Source of the DNA: Planctomycetota bacterium | GTDB lineage: Bacteria; Planctomycetota; Planctomycetia; Planctomycetales; Planctomycetaceae | NCBI GenBank assembly: GCA_003669575.1 | Contig: QWOR01000350.1 | Coordinates: 1 to 23,634 of the forward strand | DNA: 23,634 bases | Reading direction: 5' to 3' | Shown: in pieces, positions 8,757-16,726 of the stretch | How positions within the stretch are numbered: position 1 is the first letter of the stretch | How the letters are laid out: each line of letters begins with the position of its first letter | Made by a program: the position numbers and the translations under genes | The notes under the pieces: model-generated | The model's database searches: none | What the model saw: only the letters and a program-made list of their open reading frames with translations | What the model was told of the DNA's origin: nothing

Positions 8757-9068
8757 ATGGACTCGGTTGGACTGAATCACTACCTCTTCGTCGGTGCGGT
8801 GCTGTTCGTCTGCGGCATTGTCTGCATGGCGACCAAACGGAACGCCATCGGCGTGCTGATGGGCGTGGAACTCGTCCTGAACGGGGCCAACATCAATTTC
8901 GTCGCCCTCTCGCGGTACACGCCGCTGGGGCTCGACGGACAAGTCTCTTCCATGTTCGTGATTGTCCTGGCGGCAGCTGAGGCTGCGGTGGCTCTGGCAA
9001 TCGCACTCAACTTCTACAACAACCATCTGTCGATCGACGTGGACCGAGCCGACGACCTGCGAGGGTAG
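8757..9068 (+). CDS. nuoK: NADH-quinone oxidoreductase subunit K
   Basis: 103 residues, the normal NuoK length, with three predicted transmembrane helices (about 8-26, 32-52, 64-86). The two membrane glutamates used for proton transfer are present: E38 in MGVELVLNGANINFVAL and E75 in VIVLAAAEAAVALAIAL. I take the ATG at 8757, which has GGGGGAG four to ten bases upstream, over an in-frame GTG at 8733 that adds eight atypical residues. It sits between nuoJ and nuoL in the standard order; nuoL follows after 79 bases. Confidence 0.97.
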   Translation: MDSVGLNHYLFVGAVLFVCGIVCMATKRNAIGVLMGVELVLNGANINFVALSRYTPLGLDGQVSSMFVIVLAAAEAAVALAIALNFYNNHLSIDVDRADDLRG

Positions 9069-9147
9069 TCGCGAGACCTGCACAGGTGGGATGTTCCCTC
9101 CGATTGACTTCTGATTCGGACAAATCCCCACGGGGAAGACCGGCTTC

Positions 9148-11604
9148 ATGACTCCGAACGTATACACAGCGACATCGACGACACTGAAGTGGCTCCTCGG
9201 CACAGCCTGGCTGTTGCCGCTGGCGGGCTTCGTCATCGAAATCTTCGGCGGCTACTGGGGCGGCCGAAAGACCAAGACAGCTGCCTGGATCGCAGTCGGT
9301 TGTATCGCCACGAGCTTCGTGCTCAGTCTGTCCGCCCTGCTGGTCTGGCGGGGGGCCACGGCGGAAATTCGCGAGAAGCAGGCGACAGCTCTGGCGGAAC
9401 ATGACGCAGCCCATGGACATGGCCACGGCGGCGAACACGGGCACGGTGAACACGCTCACGCCGCAAGCGACCACGCCCACGGGGCAGCAGATCACAGCCA
9501 CGCACACACCAACCACGTCCACACCGATCACGCTGATTTCAATCCCTTGCGCACGACCTTCACGGGCGAGTTCTATCGCCTCGCCCGATTCGGCAGTGTG
9601 GTCGTCTCGATGGATTACTACATCGACGGCCTGACCGTGCTGATGTTCACGATGGTCACGCTGATCGCCACCTGTATTCATGTGTTCGCCACGGGATACA
9701 TGGCAGAGGAACTCACCGAACACTACGAAGACCATCAGGTCCATCTGTCGGGTGGACGACACTTCCACCGTCCGGGCCGTTTCTACCGGTTCTTTGCGTT
9801 CCTGTCGCTGTTCTGCTTTGCGATGCTGGGACTGGTACTCGCTGGCAACGTCTTCCAGGTTTTCATTTTCTGGGAACTGGTCGGTGTCTGCAGCTTCTTC
9901 CTGATCGGCTTCTACGTCGAACGCAAGTCAGCCAGCACAGCTGCGAACAAAGCCTTCATCATGAACCGCGTGGGCGACTTCGGGTTCCTGATCGGCCTCA
10001 TGGTCGTGCTGACCTACTTCGGCACTTTCCAGTTCGCGAATACATCTCCGGATGAGATCGGTTCTCCCGGCCTCTTCCAAATGGTCCGTGACACCCACGG
10101 CCACATGGTGACCGAGGGGGATGGACGCGAGAAGGTCGTGCTGCTACAGAGCGGCGGTAACACCCCGCTGCACAGCCAGGACGGCAAGCAGAGAGTGATT
10201 CCTTACTGGTTGCTGATCGTCGCCGGTCTGGGCGTCTTTGCAGGCTGTGTCGGCAAGAGTGCTCAGTTCCCGCTGCAGACCTGGTTGCCCGACGCCATGG
10301 AAGGGCCGACACCCGTTTCGGCACTCGTCCACTCGGCCACAATGGTCGCCGCTGGTGTGTATCTCGTCGGTCGTTTCTACCCGATGTTTACGCCCGAGGT
10401 GCTCCTGACAATTGCTTATGTCGGTGCGATCACCGCCTTCATTGGAGCAACCATCGCGATCGTCGTCACCGACATCAAGCGAGTCCTCGCCTACTCCACG
10501 ATCAGTCAGCTGGGCTACATGATGCTGGCTCTGGGTGTCGGCGGCTGGATGGCAGGTCTCTTCCACCTCATTACTCACGCCTTCTTCAAGTCACTGATGT
10601 TCCTCTGCTCCGGCAGCGTGATCTACGGCTGCCACCATGAGCAGGACATGACCAAGATGGGTGGCCTTCGAAAGAAGATGCCGATCACTGCCTACACGAT
10701 GCTGATTGGTGTGTTCGCCATCGCTGGTTACGGTCTGCCGGGCCTTCCCATCAACTTCAGCGGTTTCTACTCCAAGGACGCGATCATCGCGTCGGCTCTG
10801 ACTTATGTCTCGCTGAACCCGCAGCACTTCCTGCTGTTCTACATCCCGGTCGTCACAGCTGGAATCACAGCCTTCTACATGTTCCGCATGTGGTTCATGA
10901 CCTTCGCGGGGACGCCTCGCGATCACCATGTCGATGAACACGCTCACGAGTCGCCGCTGCCGATGGTGGCGCCGCTCTGTCTCCTGGCCTTCCTGGCGTG
11001 GTTCTGTGCGTTCCGGGGTGAGGACGGAGGTCTGGCTCACCAGATCCTGAGCAGTGAACCCACCCACGTCCGTGATGGACTGGAGCATGGTGGCATCCTT
11101 GGGTTGTCACTGCCCAGCCACCACCAGATTCACGAGAAGCACGCGACTGCCGGTTGGGTGGCTCTGTTCGCAGCCGGTCTGGGATCGCTCATCAGCTACC
11201 TGTTCTACTGCCGCCGCACGCTCGATGCTGGCACGATTGGTCGACAGTTCTGGGTCATCCGTGACTTCCTCATTGAGAAGTGGCGGTTTGACGAGCTGTA
11301 CGACGTGATGTTCACCCGACCGGTGCATGTCATCGGGGCGTGGTGCCAGGGCTTTGACAAACGAGTTCTTGATGGTCTGATCCATCTGGCCAGTCACCTC
11401 ACGCTTCAAACTGCCAAGTTTGATCGTGCTGTGGACGAACGCCTGGTGGACCGTATCGTCAATATCTGTGGAGAGGTGACCTACGCGACGGGACGATCCC
11501 TGAAGGGGATCCAGACCGGCCGCCTGCGTCAGTACGTCATGTTCATCGCTCTGGGAGTGGTGTCACTGTTCGTGCTGGTGTTTGCCTTCCTGCCCAGGTC
11601 GTGA
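9148..11604 (+). CDS. nuoL: NADH-quinone oxidoreductase subunit L, with histidine-rich insertion
   Basis: 818 residues, against about 610-660 in common bacterial NuoL. This is the distal antiporter-like proton pump of complex I. Conserved elements: the membrane glutamate in FWELVGVCSFFLIGFY, the lysine in VGKSAQFPLQTWLPDAMEGP, VSALVHSATMVAAGVYL, and DIKRVLAYSTISQLGYMMLALGVGG region, then HAFFKSLMFLCSGSVI. The extra length comes mostly from two soluble insertions. One covers residues 85-128, with 16 histidines, between the second and third hydrophobic segments. The other is a polar stretch at about 300-345. A further loop near residue 590 has HHVDEHAHE. The C-terminus contains the amphipathic helix region and a last membrane helix. 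The ATG at 9148 has GGGGAAG about nine bases upstream. Confidence 0.97.
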   Translation: MTPNVYTATSTTLKWLLGTAWLLPLAGFVIEIFGGYWGGRKTKTAAWIAVGCIATSFVLSLSALLVWRGATAEIREKQATALAEHDAAHGHGHGGEHGHGEHAHAASDHAHGAADHSHAHTNHVHTDHADFNPLRTTFTGEFYRLARFGSVVVSMDYYIDGLTVLMFTMVTLIATCIHVFATGYMAEELTEHYEDHQVHLSGGRHFHRPGRFYRFFAFLSLFCFAMLGLVLAGNVFQVFIFWELVGVCSFFLIGFYVERKSASTAANKAFIMNRVGDFGFLIGLMVVLTYFGTFQFANTSPDEIGSPGLFQMVRDTHGHMVTEGDGREKVVLLQSGGNTPLHSQDGKQRVIPYWLLIVAGLGVFAGCVGKSAQFPLQTWLPDAMEGPTPVSALVHSATMVAAGVYLVGRFYPMFTPEVLLTIAYVGAITAFIGATIAIVVTDIKRVLAYSTISQLGYMMLALGVGGWMAGLFHLITHAFFKSLMFLCSGSVIYGCHHEQDMTKMGGLRKKMPITAYTMLIGVFAIAGYGLPGLPINFSGFYSKDAIIASALTYVSLNPQHFLLFYIPVVTAGITAFYMFRMWFMTFAGTPRDHHVDEHAHESPLPMVAPLCLLAFLAWFCAFRGEDGGLAHQILSSEPTHVRDGLEHGGILGLSLPSHHQIHEKHATAGWVALFAAGLGSLISYLFYCRRTLDAGTIGRQFWVIRDFLIEKWRFDELYDVMFTRPVHVIGAWCQGFDKRVLDGLIHLASHLTLQTAKFDRAVDERLVDRIVNICGEVTYATGRSLKGIQTGRLRQYVMFIALGVVSLFVLVFAFLPRS

Positions 11605-11685
11605 CACCCGGAGTGGTGATTGCTCCCTGACTGTTCGACCTGTTCCTTCTGACTTCCCAGTGCTCCGCATCGATCGACTGAAACC

Positions 11686-13290
11686 ATGTCCGACGCAGCT
11701 CTTCTCACACTGACGATTTTCACTCCGACGATCTTCGCCGTCCTGTTGATGGCGTTTGATAAGAAGGCGGAGGAAGGCATGCGTGTCTTCACGCTGATCG
11801 GGACGGTCGTCACGTTCCTCCTCTCGCTGATGATGTGGCAGCGATTCAATATGGAAGAAGCGGGGTACCAGATGCAGGTTGTCTGCAACTGGATCCCGAC
11901 CTGGAACATCGAATACCGACTCGGTGTGGACGGTATCAGTCTGCCGCTGGTCTTGCTGACCGGTCTCGTCACGATGCTGGCAGCTGTTGCTTCGTGGAGC
12001 ATCAAGGAAAAGATTCGCGGCTACCTGATTCTGTTCCTCATGCTGGAAACAGGCATGATGGGGGTCTTCCTGTCTCTCGACTTCTTCCTGTTCTATGTGT
12101 TCTGGGAAGTGATGCTGCTGCCGATGTACTTCCTGATCGGTGTGTGGGGTGGACCACGTCGCGAGTACGCGGCGATGAAGTTCTTCCTCTACACGCTCGT
12201 CGGCTCGGTGCTGATGCTGATCGCCATTCTGATGTTCTACTTCAACAGCAGCCAGATCCTGGATGGCAAGGGAATCTTCAGCCTGATCAAGCTGGCGGAA
12301 ATCGCCAAGTCGGGCCAGTTCAATCAGAACATGCAGCTGATCGCCTTCATCCTGCTGTTCATCGGTTTTGCGATCAAGGTGCCGTGCTTCCCATTCCACA
12401 CCTGGTTGCCTGACGCACACGTTGAAGCCCCCACGCCGATTTCAATGATTCTGGCGGGTGTGCTCCTGAAGATGGGTGGCTACGGCATCATCCGTATCGC
12501 CATGCCCCTGTGTCCCTGGGCCGCTCAGTACGCTGCCTGGTTCCTCGTGGTACTGGGTGTCTTCAGCATCATCTACGGGGCCTTCGCGGCCATGGCTCAG
12601 ACCGACTTCAAGCGTCTGGTCGCCTACAGTTCGGTCAGCCACATGGGTTACGTGCTGGTCGGTCTGGCTGTGTGGAAGATCAACGAAGCGGGACAGACCG
12701 TGAACCCCGATCTCTGGCTGATGGGCATGCAGGGAGCGATGTACCAGATGCTCGGTCACGGCATCTCGTCGGCTGGCATGTTCTTTATGGTGGGGGTGAT
12801 CTACGACCGCGTCCATCATCGCGACTTGAACAAGTTCGGTGGCCTGATGCAGAAGATGCCACTGTACAGCGGTATCGCCGTGGGAATCTTCTTTGCAGGT
12901 CTGGGCCTTCCCGGACTGTGCGGATTCATCGGCGAAGTCTTCGTCGTACTCAGCATCTGGCAATTCAGCAAGACATTGGCAGTGATCGCAGCTGCGGGCG
13001 TGATCCTGACGGCGGGTTACATTCTCTGGACGATTCAGCGAGTCTTCTTTGGTCCCGAGTACAAGGGTCCACACGGGGAAGACCTGTCTGAAATGAACGG
13101 CCGCGAAAGCGGTGTGGCAGTGACTCTCCTGGTTCTGGCCATCATCTTCGGGGTTCTACCCTCGATCATGCTGGATGTCATGAATCCATCGACAGTCGCT
13201 TTGACGAAGTCACTCAGTGAGGGCTACAGCAACTCAGCCGGTTCACAGCCCGCTGCGGTTTCCACTCCCCAGGTATCGTTGACGAAGTAA
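11686..13290 (+). CDS. nuoM: NADH-quinone oxidoreductase subunit M
   Basis: 534 residues, slightly longer than the E. coli protein (about 509). It is an antiporter-like proton-pumping subunit in the complex I membrane arm. The key glutamate appears in FYVFWEVMLLPMYFLIGVWG, the channel lysine in FAIKVPCFPFHTWLPDAHVE, and the second lysine in LLKMGGYGIIR; VAYSSVSHMGYVLVGL is also characteristic. The ATG at 11686 is preceded by an 81-base gap after nuoL with no clear Shine-Dalgarno, so translation initiation may be weak or leader-dependent. The C-terminal 20 residues are a short polar S/T/Q tail. nuoN follows after 66 bases. Confidence 0.97.
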   Translation: MSDAALLTLTIFTPTIFAVLLMAFDKKAEEGMRVFTLIGTVVTFLLSLMMWQRFNMEEAGYQMQVVCNWIPTWNIEYRLGVDGISLPLVLLTGLVTMLAAVASWSIKEKIRGYLILFLMLETGMMGVFLSLDFFLFYVFWEVMLLPMYFLIGVWGGPRREYAAMKFFLYTLVGSVLMLIAILMFYFNSSQILDGKGIFSLIKLAEIAKSGQFNQNMQLIAFILLFIGFAIKVPCFPFHTWLPDAHVEAPTPISMILAGVLLKMGGYGIIRIAMPLCPWAAQYAAWFLVVLGVFSIIYGAFAAMAQTDFKRLVAYSSVSHMGYVLVGLAVWKINEAGQTVNPDLWLMGMQGAMYQMLGHGISSAGMFFMVGVIYDRVHHRDLNKFGGLMQKMPLYSGIAVGIFFAGLGLPGLCGFIGEVFVVLSIWQFSKTLAVIAAAGVILTAGYILWTIQRVFFGPEYKGPHGEDLSEMNGRESGVAVTLLVLAIIFGVLPSIMLDVMNPSTVALTKSLSEGYSNSAGSQPAAVSTPQVSLTK

Positions 13291-13356
13291 ATACCCGCGA
13301 GTGACCTCCCGTAAGGCAGGTCGGCACTGACTGATGGAATCGGAATCTGCAATCCC

Positions 13357-15039
13357 ATGACTGCGAACACCTTGATCCATGATCTGCTCCGGGAGCTCCC
13401 CCGTTCGGTGGAGATCTTTGTACCGGAACTGATCCTCAGTGCGACCGTCGTGTGTCTGTTGTTGTCGCGAATCGTCGGCTGTGACAAGAAGATTCCACCC
13501 TGCTGGACAGCCATCATCGGGTCGCTGCTGGCGTTCATGGCGATCTTCGCCCAGTTCATGTATCTGAAGTCTGGTGCGGATGCCAAAACCCAGGTGGTTC
13601 GCTCCCTCTTTGAGATTCTCCAGCTGAGTGCGGATGGCGTCGGGACAATTGGACCGTATTTCTCTGGCCTGCTGATGCACGACCACTTCGGAACCTTGTT
13701 CCGTCTCGGGTTGTTGCTGTTTCTCGTACTGATGATCACGCTGACAGTGCTGACTGGGATTCCCGACAGCGAAGACGGTCCTGACTTCTACGCACTGATG
13801 TGTGGTGCGACTGTCGGTATGCTGCTGGCCGTCACGGCGAACAACCTGTTAATGCTGTTTGTGGCCGTCGAAATGATGTCAGTACCGAGCTACGTCATGG
13901 TCGGCTTCCTCAAGGGACGAAAGCTGTCCAGCGAAGCTGCCCTGAAGTACGTCGTTTATGGAGCCGGTACTGCCGGAGTCATGCTCTACGGTATCAGCCT
14001 GATCGCTGGTCTGCTGGGTTCGGGGTCGCTCCCCGAAATGGGCGATCGCTTCGCCTTTCTGATGGGTAAGCAAACATTTTCCCTGGCGAGCGGAGAGACC
14101 ATCACCCTCGTGCTCGGAATCATCATGGTTCTGGTCGGGCTCGCATTTAAGTTGTCGCTCGTCCCCTTCCATTTCTGGGCTCCGGACGCTTTCGAAGGCG
14201 CCAGTGCCGAAGTCGGCGGATTCCTCTCGGTGGGTTCCAAGGCAGCTGTATTTGCTCTGATGGTGCGGTTTGTACTGGGCTTCGATGGCGAGGTCCCAGT
14301 GCTGCAGAGCCTGTCGACGTTCCTCGGCATCGGCTTGGGCGTCATGGCGGTGATCAGCATGACCTTTGGTAATCTGGCAGCCTACACCCAGACCAACATG
14401 AAGCGGCTGCTGGCCTACTCGACCATCGCTCACGCTGGGTACATGCTCCTGGCGGTGTCCGCACTGCTGGTCACGCTGAACGCCCCCAGCGGCTCCAGTG
14501 TAAATCCCTCCGAGGGAGCAGTGCACTGTGTCGAAGGTCTGACCTACTATCTCGCGGTCTATCTGTTCATGAACCTGACCGCGTTCGCTGTGGTGGCTCT
14601 CGTCCGCAACGAGACCTTCAGCGAAGAGATCTCGGCCTACCGAGGTCTGATCTCGGGAGGCCCCGCGACCAAGGTCCTGTGCGTCTGTCTGGCCTTCAGC
14701 TTATTCAGCCTGGTTGGACTCCCTCCGTTTGGCGGCTTTTTCGCCAAAGTGCTGATCTTCATGGCGGCATTCAACGCGGGTTCAATCCACTGGATCATGT
14801 GGGTCTTCGTGGTCATTGCTGGCATGAACACGGCCTTTAGTCTCTATTACTATCTGCGGGTCTTGAAGACGATCTTCATCGATCCGCCACCGGCTGATCG
14901 TCTGCCGGTGAATGCTCCTTCACTGGCTGGTTGGTATGTCGCCCTGATCGCACTTCCGCTTGTGGTTCTTGGAATGAGCCCCCTGCAGGATGATTTGAGC
15001 CGCACCGCCCAGTTCGTCGCGAGCTCTCTGTTCAAGTAA
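13357..15039 (+). CDS. nuoN: NADH-quinone oxidoreductase subunit N
   Basis: 560 residues, longer than E. coli NuoN (about 485). It is the third antiporter-like proton-pumping subunit. Family features are the glutamate in LFVAVEMMSVPSYVMVGFLK, the lysine in AFKLSLVPFHFWAPDAFEG, NMKRLLAYSTIAHAGYMLL, and the late SLVGLPPFGGFFAKVLIF. An N-terminal extension of about 60-110 residues, with the segment MYLKSGADAKTQVV, precedes the conserved pump fold. No strong Shine-Dalgarno is visible before the ATG at 13357. This is the last recognisable nuo gene of the block. Confidence 0.97.
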   Translation: MTANTLIHDLLRELPRSVEIFVPELILSATVVCLLLSRIVGCDKKIPPCWTAIIGSLLAFMAIFAQFMYLKSGADAKTQVVRSLFEILQLSADGVGTIGPYFSGLLMHDHFGTLFRLGLLLFLVLMITLTVLTGIPDSEDGPDFYALMCGATVGMLLAVTANNLLMLFVAVEMMSVPSYVMVGFLKGRKLSSEAALKYVVYGAGTAGVMLYGISLIAGLLGSGSLPEMGDRFAFLMGKQTFSLASGETITLVLGIIMVLVGLAFKLSLVPFHFWAPDAFEGASAEVGGFLSVGSKAAVFALMVRFVLGFDGEVPVLQSLSTFLGIGLGVMAVISMTFGNLAAYTQTNMKRLLAYSTIAHAGYMLLAVSALLVTLNAPSGSSVNPSEGAVHCVEGLTYYLAVYLFMNLTAFAVVALVRNETFSEEISAYRGLISGGPATKVLCVCLAFSLFSLVGLPPFGGFFAKVLIFMAAFNAGSIHWIMWVFVVIAGMNTAFSLYYYLRVLKTIFIDPPPADRLPVNAPSLAGWYVALIALPLVVLGMSPLQDDLSRTAQFVASSLFK

Positions 15040-15093
15040 TGCGTGGGGTTGCCCCCGGTCGTATCCTCTCTCGTTCCTGCTGACTGATTTGCC

Positions 15094-15501
15094 ATGTCTG
15101 CCGTCACCCCAACGCAAGTGAACGAACTGCTGGTCGCCATCGGGCGGAGCCTTCTGCAATACACCGCTGATGCGTACCCCTGGTCGCCCGCGAATAAGGA
15201 CCTGCGCGAGCCGATCCTGCGTTTGGCTCATCAACAGCAAAACTCTGTCCGCAAAATTGTCCACTGGCTCGACGACGAAGGCGAGACGATCGACTACGGA
15301 ATCTACCCTGTCGATTACACCAGCCTGCATTACGTCTCTGCAGAGTTTCTGCTCAAGTACATGATCTCCAACCAGACCGAGAATGTGGAACTGGCCACTG
15401 TCGAATGCAGTGAAGAAGACGCGGAAACCGCTCACCATCAGTTCCTGGCTGAAATTCTGGCCAACGAGCAGTCGATCCTTGATGAACTGAAGAAGCTGTA
15501 A
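15094..15501 (+). CDS. Small helical protein of unknown function, directly after nuoN
   Basis: 135 residues, soluble, no signal peptide or membrane segment. The sequence reads as four predicted helices: about 6-25, 36-60, 70-92 and 105-135. Between the second and third is a D/Y-rich loop, DDEGETIDYGIYPVDYTS. Acidic and histidine residues (for example LAHQQQ, AETAHHQF) lie in the second and fourth helices. The four-helix pattern is reminiscent of a ferritin-like or hemerythrin-like bundle, but I see no complete metal-binding signature and I do not recognise the family. It starts 54 bases after nuoN on the same strand and is followed by a hairpin, so it may be the last gene of the respiratory block. 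A role in complex I assembly or regulation would be pure inference. Confidence 0.75.
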   Translation: MSAVTPTQVNELLVAIGRSLLQYTADAYPWSPANKDLREPILRLAHQQQNSVRKIVHWLDDEGETIDYGIYPVDYTSLHYVSAEFLLKYMISNQTENVELATVECSEEDAETAHHQFLAEILANEQSILDELKKL

Positions 15502-15509
15502 TCCAGACC

Positions 15510-15529
15510 GGCCAGCTGTATCGCTGGCC
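15510..15529 (+). terminator. Possible hairpin terminator after the respiratory block
   Basis: A perfect seven-base stem (GGCCAGC / GCTGGCC) with a six-base loop lies eight bases after the stop of the small helical protein. There is no T-run after it, so it is a weak candidate for an intrinsic terminator or an mRNA 3' stabiliser. Confidence 0.4.
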
Positions 15530-15558
15530 CAGCTGGCGTTCGCAATGTGGTGAATTGC

Positions 15559-15792
15559 TCAGTGTCTCTGCGACGACATTTCTTTGAGATCCGCTATCAA
15601 GAACAGCTTGTCGTGAGCGTCGCTCACTGATTCTGCCAGCAGTCGAACCCGGGCCAGTTATTCGAGGGCGTCTGTGTGGTCGCTAAGAACCAGCGCTGCT
15701 CGTGCAAGTGTTTCATGCGGATACGCGATATATAACACGGAAGCATCCTCCGCGAATCGAAGACTTCTCACCGTGTGACGCAGGGCATTCAC
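15559..15792 (-). pseudogene. Possible short decayed reading frame of unknown origin
   Basis: On the minus strand a frame beginning with GTG at 15792 reads about 44 protein-like residues (segment ALRHTVRSLRFAEDASVLYI). It meets a TAA at 15658-15660, then continues in the same frame for about 32 more (LARVRLLAESVSDAHDKLFL) to a TGA at 15559-15561. The residue composition on both sides of the stop looks like real helical protein, so a CAA-to-TAA type change in an old gene is plausible. I recognise no family. Apart from this frame, positions 15530-15990 hold nothing I can name. Confidence 0.25.
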
Positions 15793-15990
15793 GCCATCTT
15801 CTTACGTCACATGGGGCGTGGGAGCCTTGCCAGTGACCATCAGACAGATGCTTGTTCGTGCAATCCATTTGTTGGGTCCTATGCCACGGAGACGCCATGG
15901 CCCACAGCTGCATCTGCTCCTACACAGGATCAGCTGACGGTTGTGGATCAGGTCCCAAACCCGATTAAAGCAGTATCCTGAAAAGCGGAC

Positions 15991-16368
15991 ATGTGCCTGA
16001 GCGGCCTCCAGCTGGGCAATCCACTCGACTCTCTACGCTCCCGTCCTGAAGTCAGAGCGAGCTCGACCTTAAATACGCGTCGCGCCCATCCTCAAATTCA
16101 AGCGCGCCCGGGTGGATTCGAACCACCGACCGACGGATTAGAAATCCGGAGACGTTGTCAACCTTTCCTTGGGAATGCTGCGGTTTCCACACCCGCTGGC
16201 CCCGCCACTGGCCCTGAGTGTCACGGAACTCGTCATCTACAGAGTCTAGCTCGCGGCACCATCACATCAATCGAGGACGAGGAGCTCTTAGAGATCATCA
16301 TTGCTTGGCAGACGCTATCTGCAACGATCAAGCGTGCCATGTTGGCACTTATCCGCTCCATCGATTAA
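15991..16368 (+). pseudogene. Possible integrase 3'-tail remnant reading through a tRNA-derived segment
   Basis: The frame contains PGGFEPPTDGLEIRR, which is the translation of a tRNA 3' half on the opposite strand. It ends with EELLEIIIAWQTLSATIKRA followed by MLALIRSID. In planctomycete tyrosine-recombinase genes I recall two such features near the C-terminus: a tRNA-mimic att segment, and a tail on the pattern AW-x-LP-x-x-I-x-x-x-x-LALI. Here no catalytic integrase domain precedes it, and residues before about 16085 are not convincing, so I read it as a leftover 3' end. The remembered tail pattern is the main support; the start is not defined. Confidence 0.3.
16103..16149 (-). other. tRNA-Arg(UCU) 3' half, likely attachment-site scar
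   Basis: The minus strand reads as the 3' half of a tRNA in perfect register. It has anticodon 5' stem CCGGA, loop TTTCTAA (anticodon TCT), 3' stem TCCGT, variable bases CGGTC, T-stem GGTGG, loop TTCGAAT, T-stem CCACC, acceptor strand CGGGCGC and discriminator G at 16103. Four of the five anticodon-stem pairs form. Upstream of the anticodon arm there is no D-arm and no GCGCCCG acceptor strand, so it is not a functional tRNA. A block from anticodon loop to 3' end is the usual identity segment left by integrases that use tRNA genes as attB. Confidence 0.75.
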
Positions 16369-16466
16369 CCGATTTCGAGGTGCCGCCTTTCTTGCCCTGC
16401 TCCATTTCATGATCATTGAGGATTGCTTTAAGCACGGACTACCGTTCGGCTCGTACACAACCGGTA

Positions 16467-16720
16467 TCAAAACCGTTTGAGGAGACTCAACAGGCAGGCG
16501 AGTTTGATGAAAGCGGCGAAGACGAAGCTGTCGCTGCAGAACTCGTGGCGTACGAGGATTAGACGGTACGGGCAGACCACGTCCCAACCACGAGATTGCA
16601 GCTGATCGCGATGTGTGTCGCTGTCGCAGGCTCGATCGGCGACGACGGGGATGACTCGCGTGGCTTTTTGGCGCACCGGACTTTGCCGAGTGTCCTGCAG
16701 CCTACGACTTTGTCACCGGG
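16467..16720 (-). pseudogene. IS5-type transposase relic, C-terminal part (copy A)
   Basis: On the minus strand the frame reads KATRVIPVVADRACDSDTHR, then DQLQSRGWDVVCPYR, then jumps to LILVRHEFCSDSFVFAAFIK and LACLLSLLKRF and stops. This is the C-terminal DDE region of an IS5-family transposase (second aspartate within VADRAYDSD-like motif). The block that normally carries the third catalytic acid (RRWKIERTF-like) is deleted between VCPYR and LILVR. About the first three quarters of the gene are absent. It cannot be active. A related relic lies at 21920-22140. Confidence 0.75.
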
Positions 16721-16726
16721 AGTCGA

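Noticed and set aside
9007..9768. 253-codon minus-strand frame
   Set aside because: Antisense to nuoK and the His-rich part of nuoL; the valine/glycine-rich look comes from reversed histidine codons.
11563..12420. 285-codon minus-strand frame
   Set aside because: Antisense to nuoM; its H/Q/E-rich product is the expected mirror of membrane-protein codons.
13879..14526. 215-codon minus-strand frame
   Set aside because: Antisense to nuoN with no start context or recognisable motif.
15713..15913. 66-codon minus-strand frame
   Set aside because: Tryptophan/cysteine/histidine-rich composition, no ribosome site, and it overlaps the more protein-like broken frame at 15559-15792 in another phase.
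16103..16180. A complete tRNA-Arg gene
   Set aside because: The T-arm, variable loop, anticodon arm and 3' acceptor strand are present, but there is no D-arm and no 5' acceptor strand upstream of the anticodon arm.
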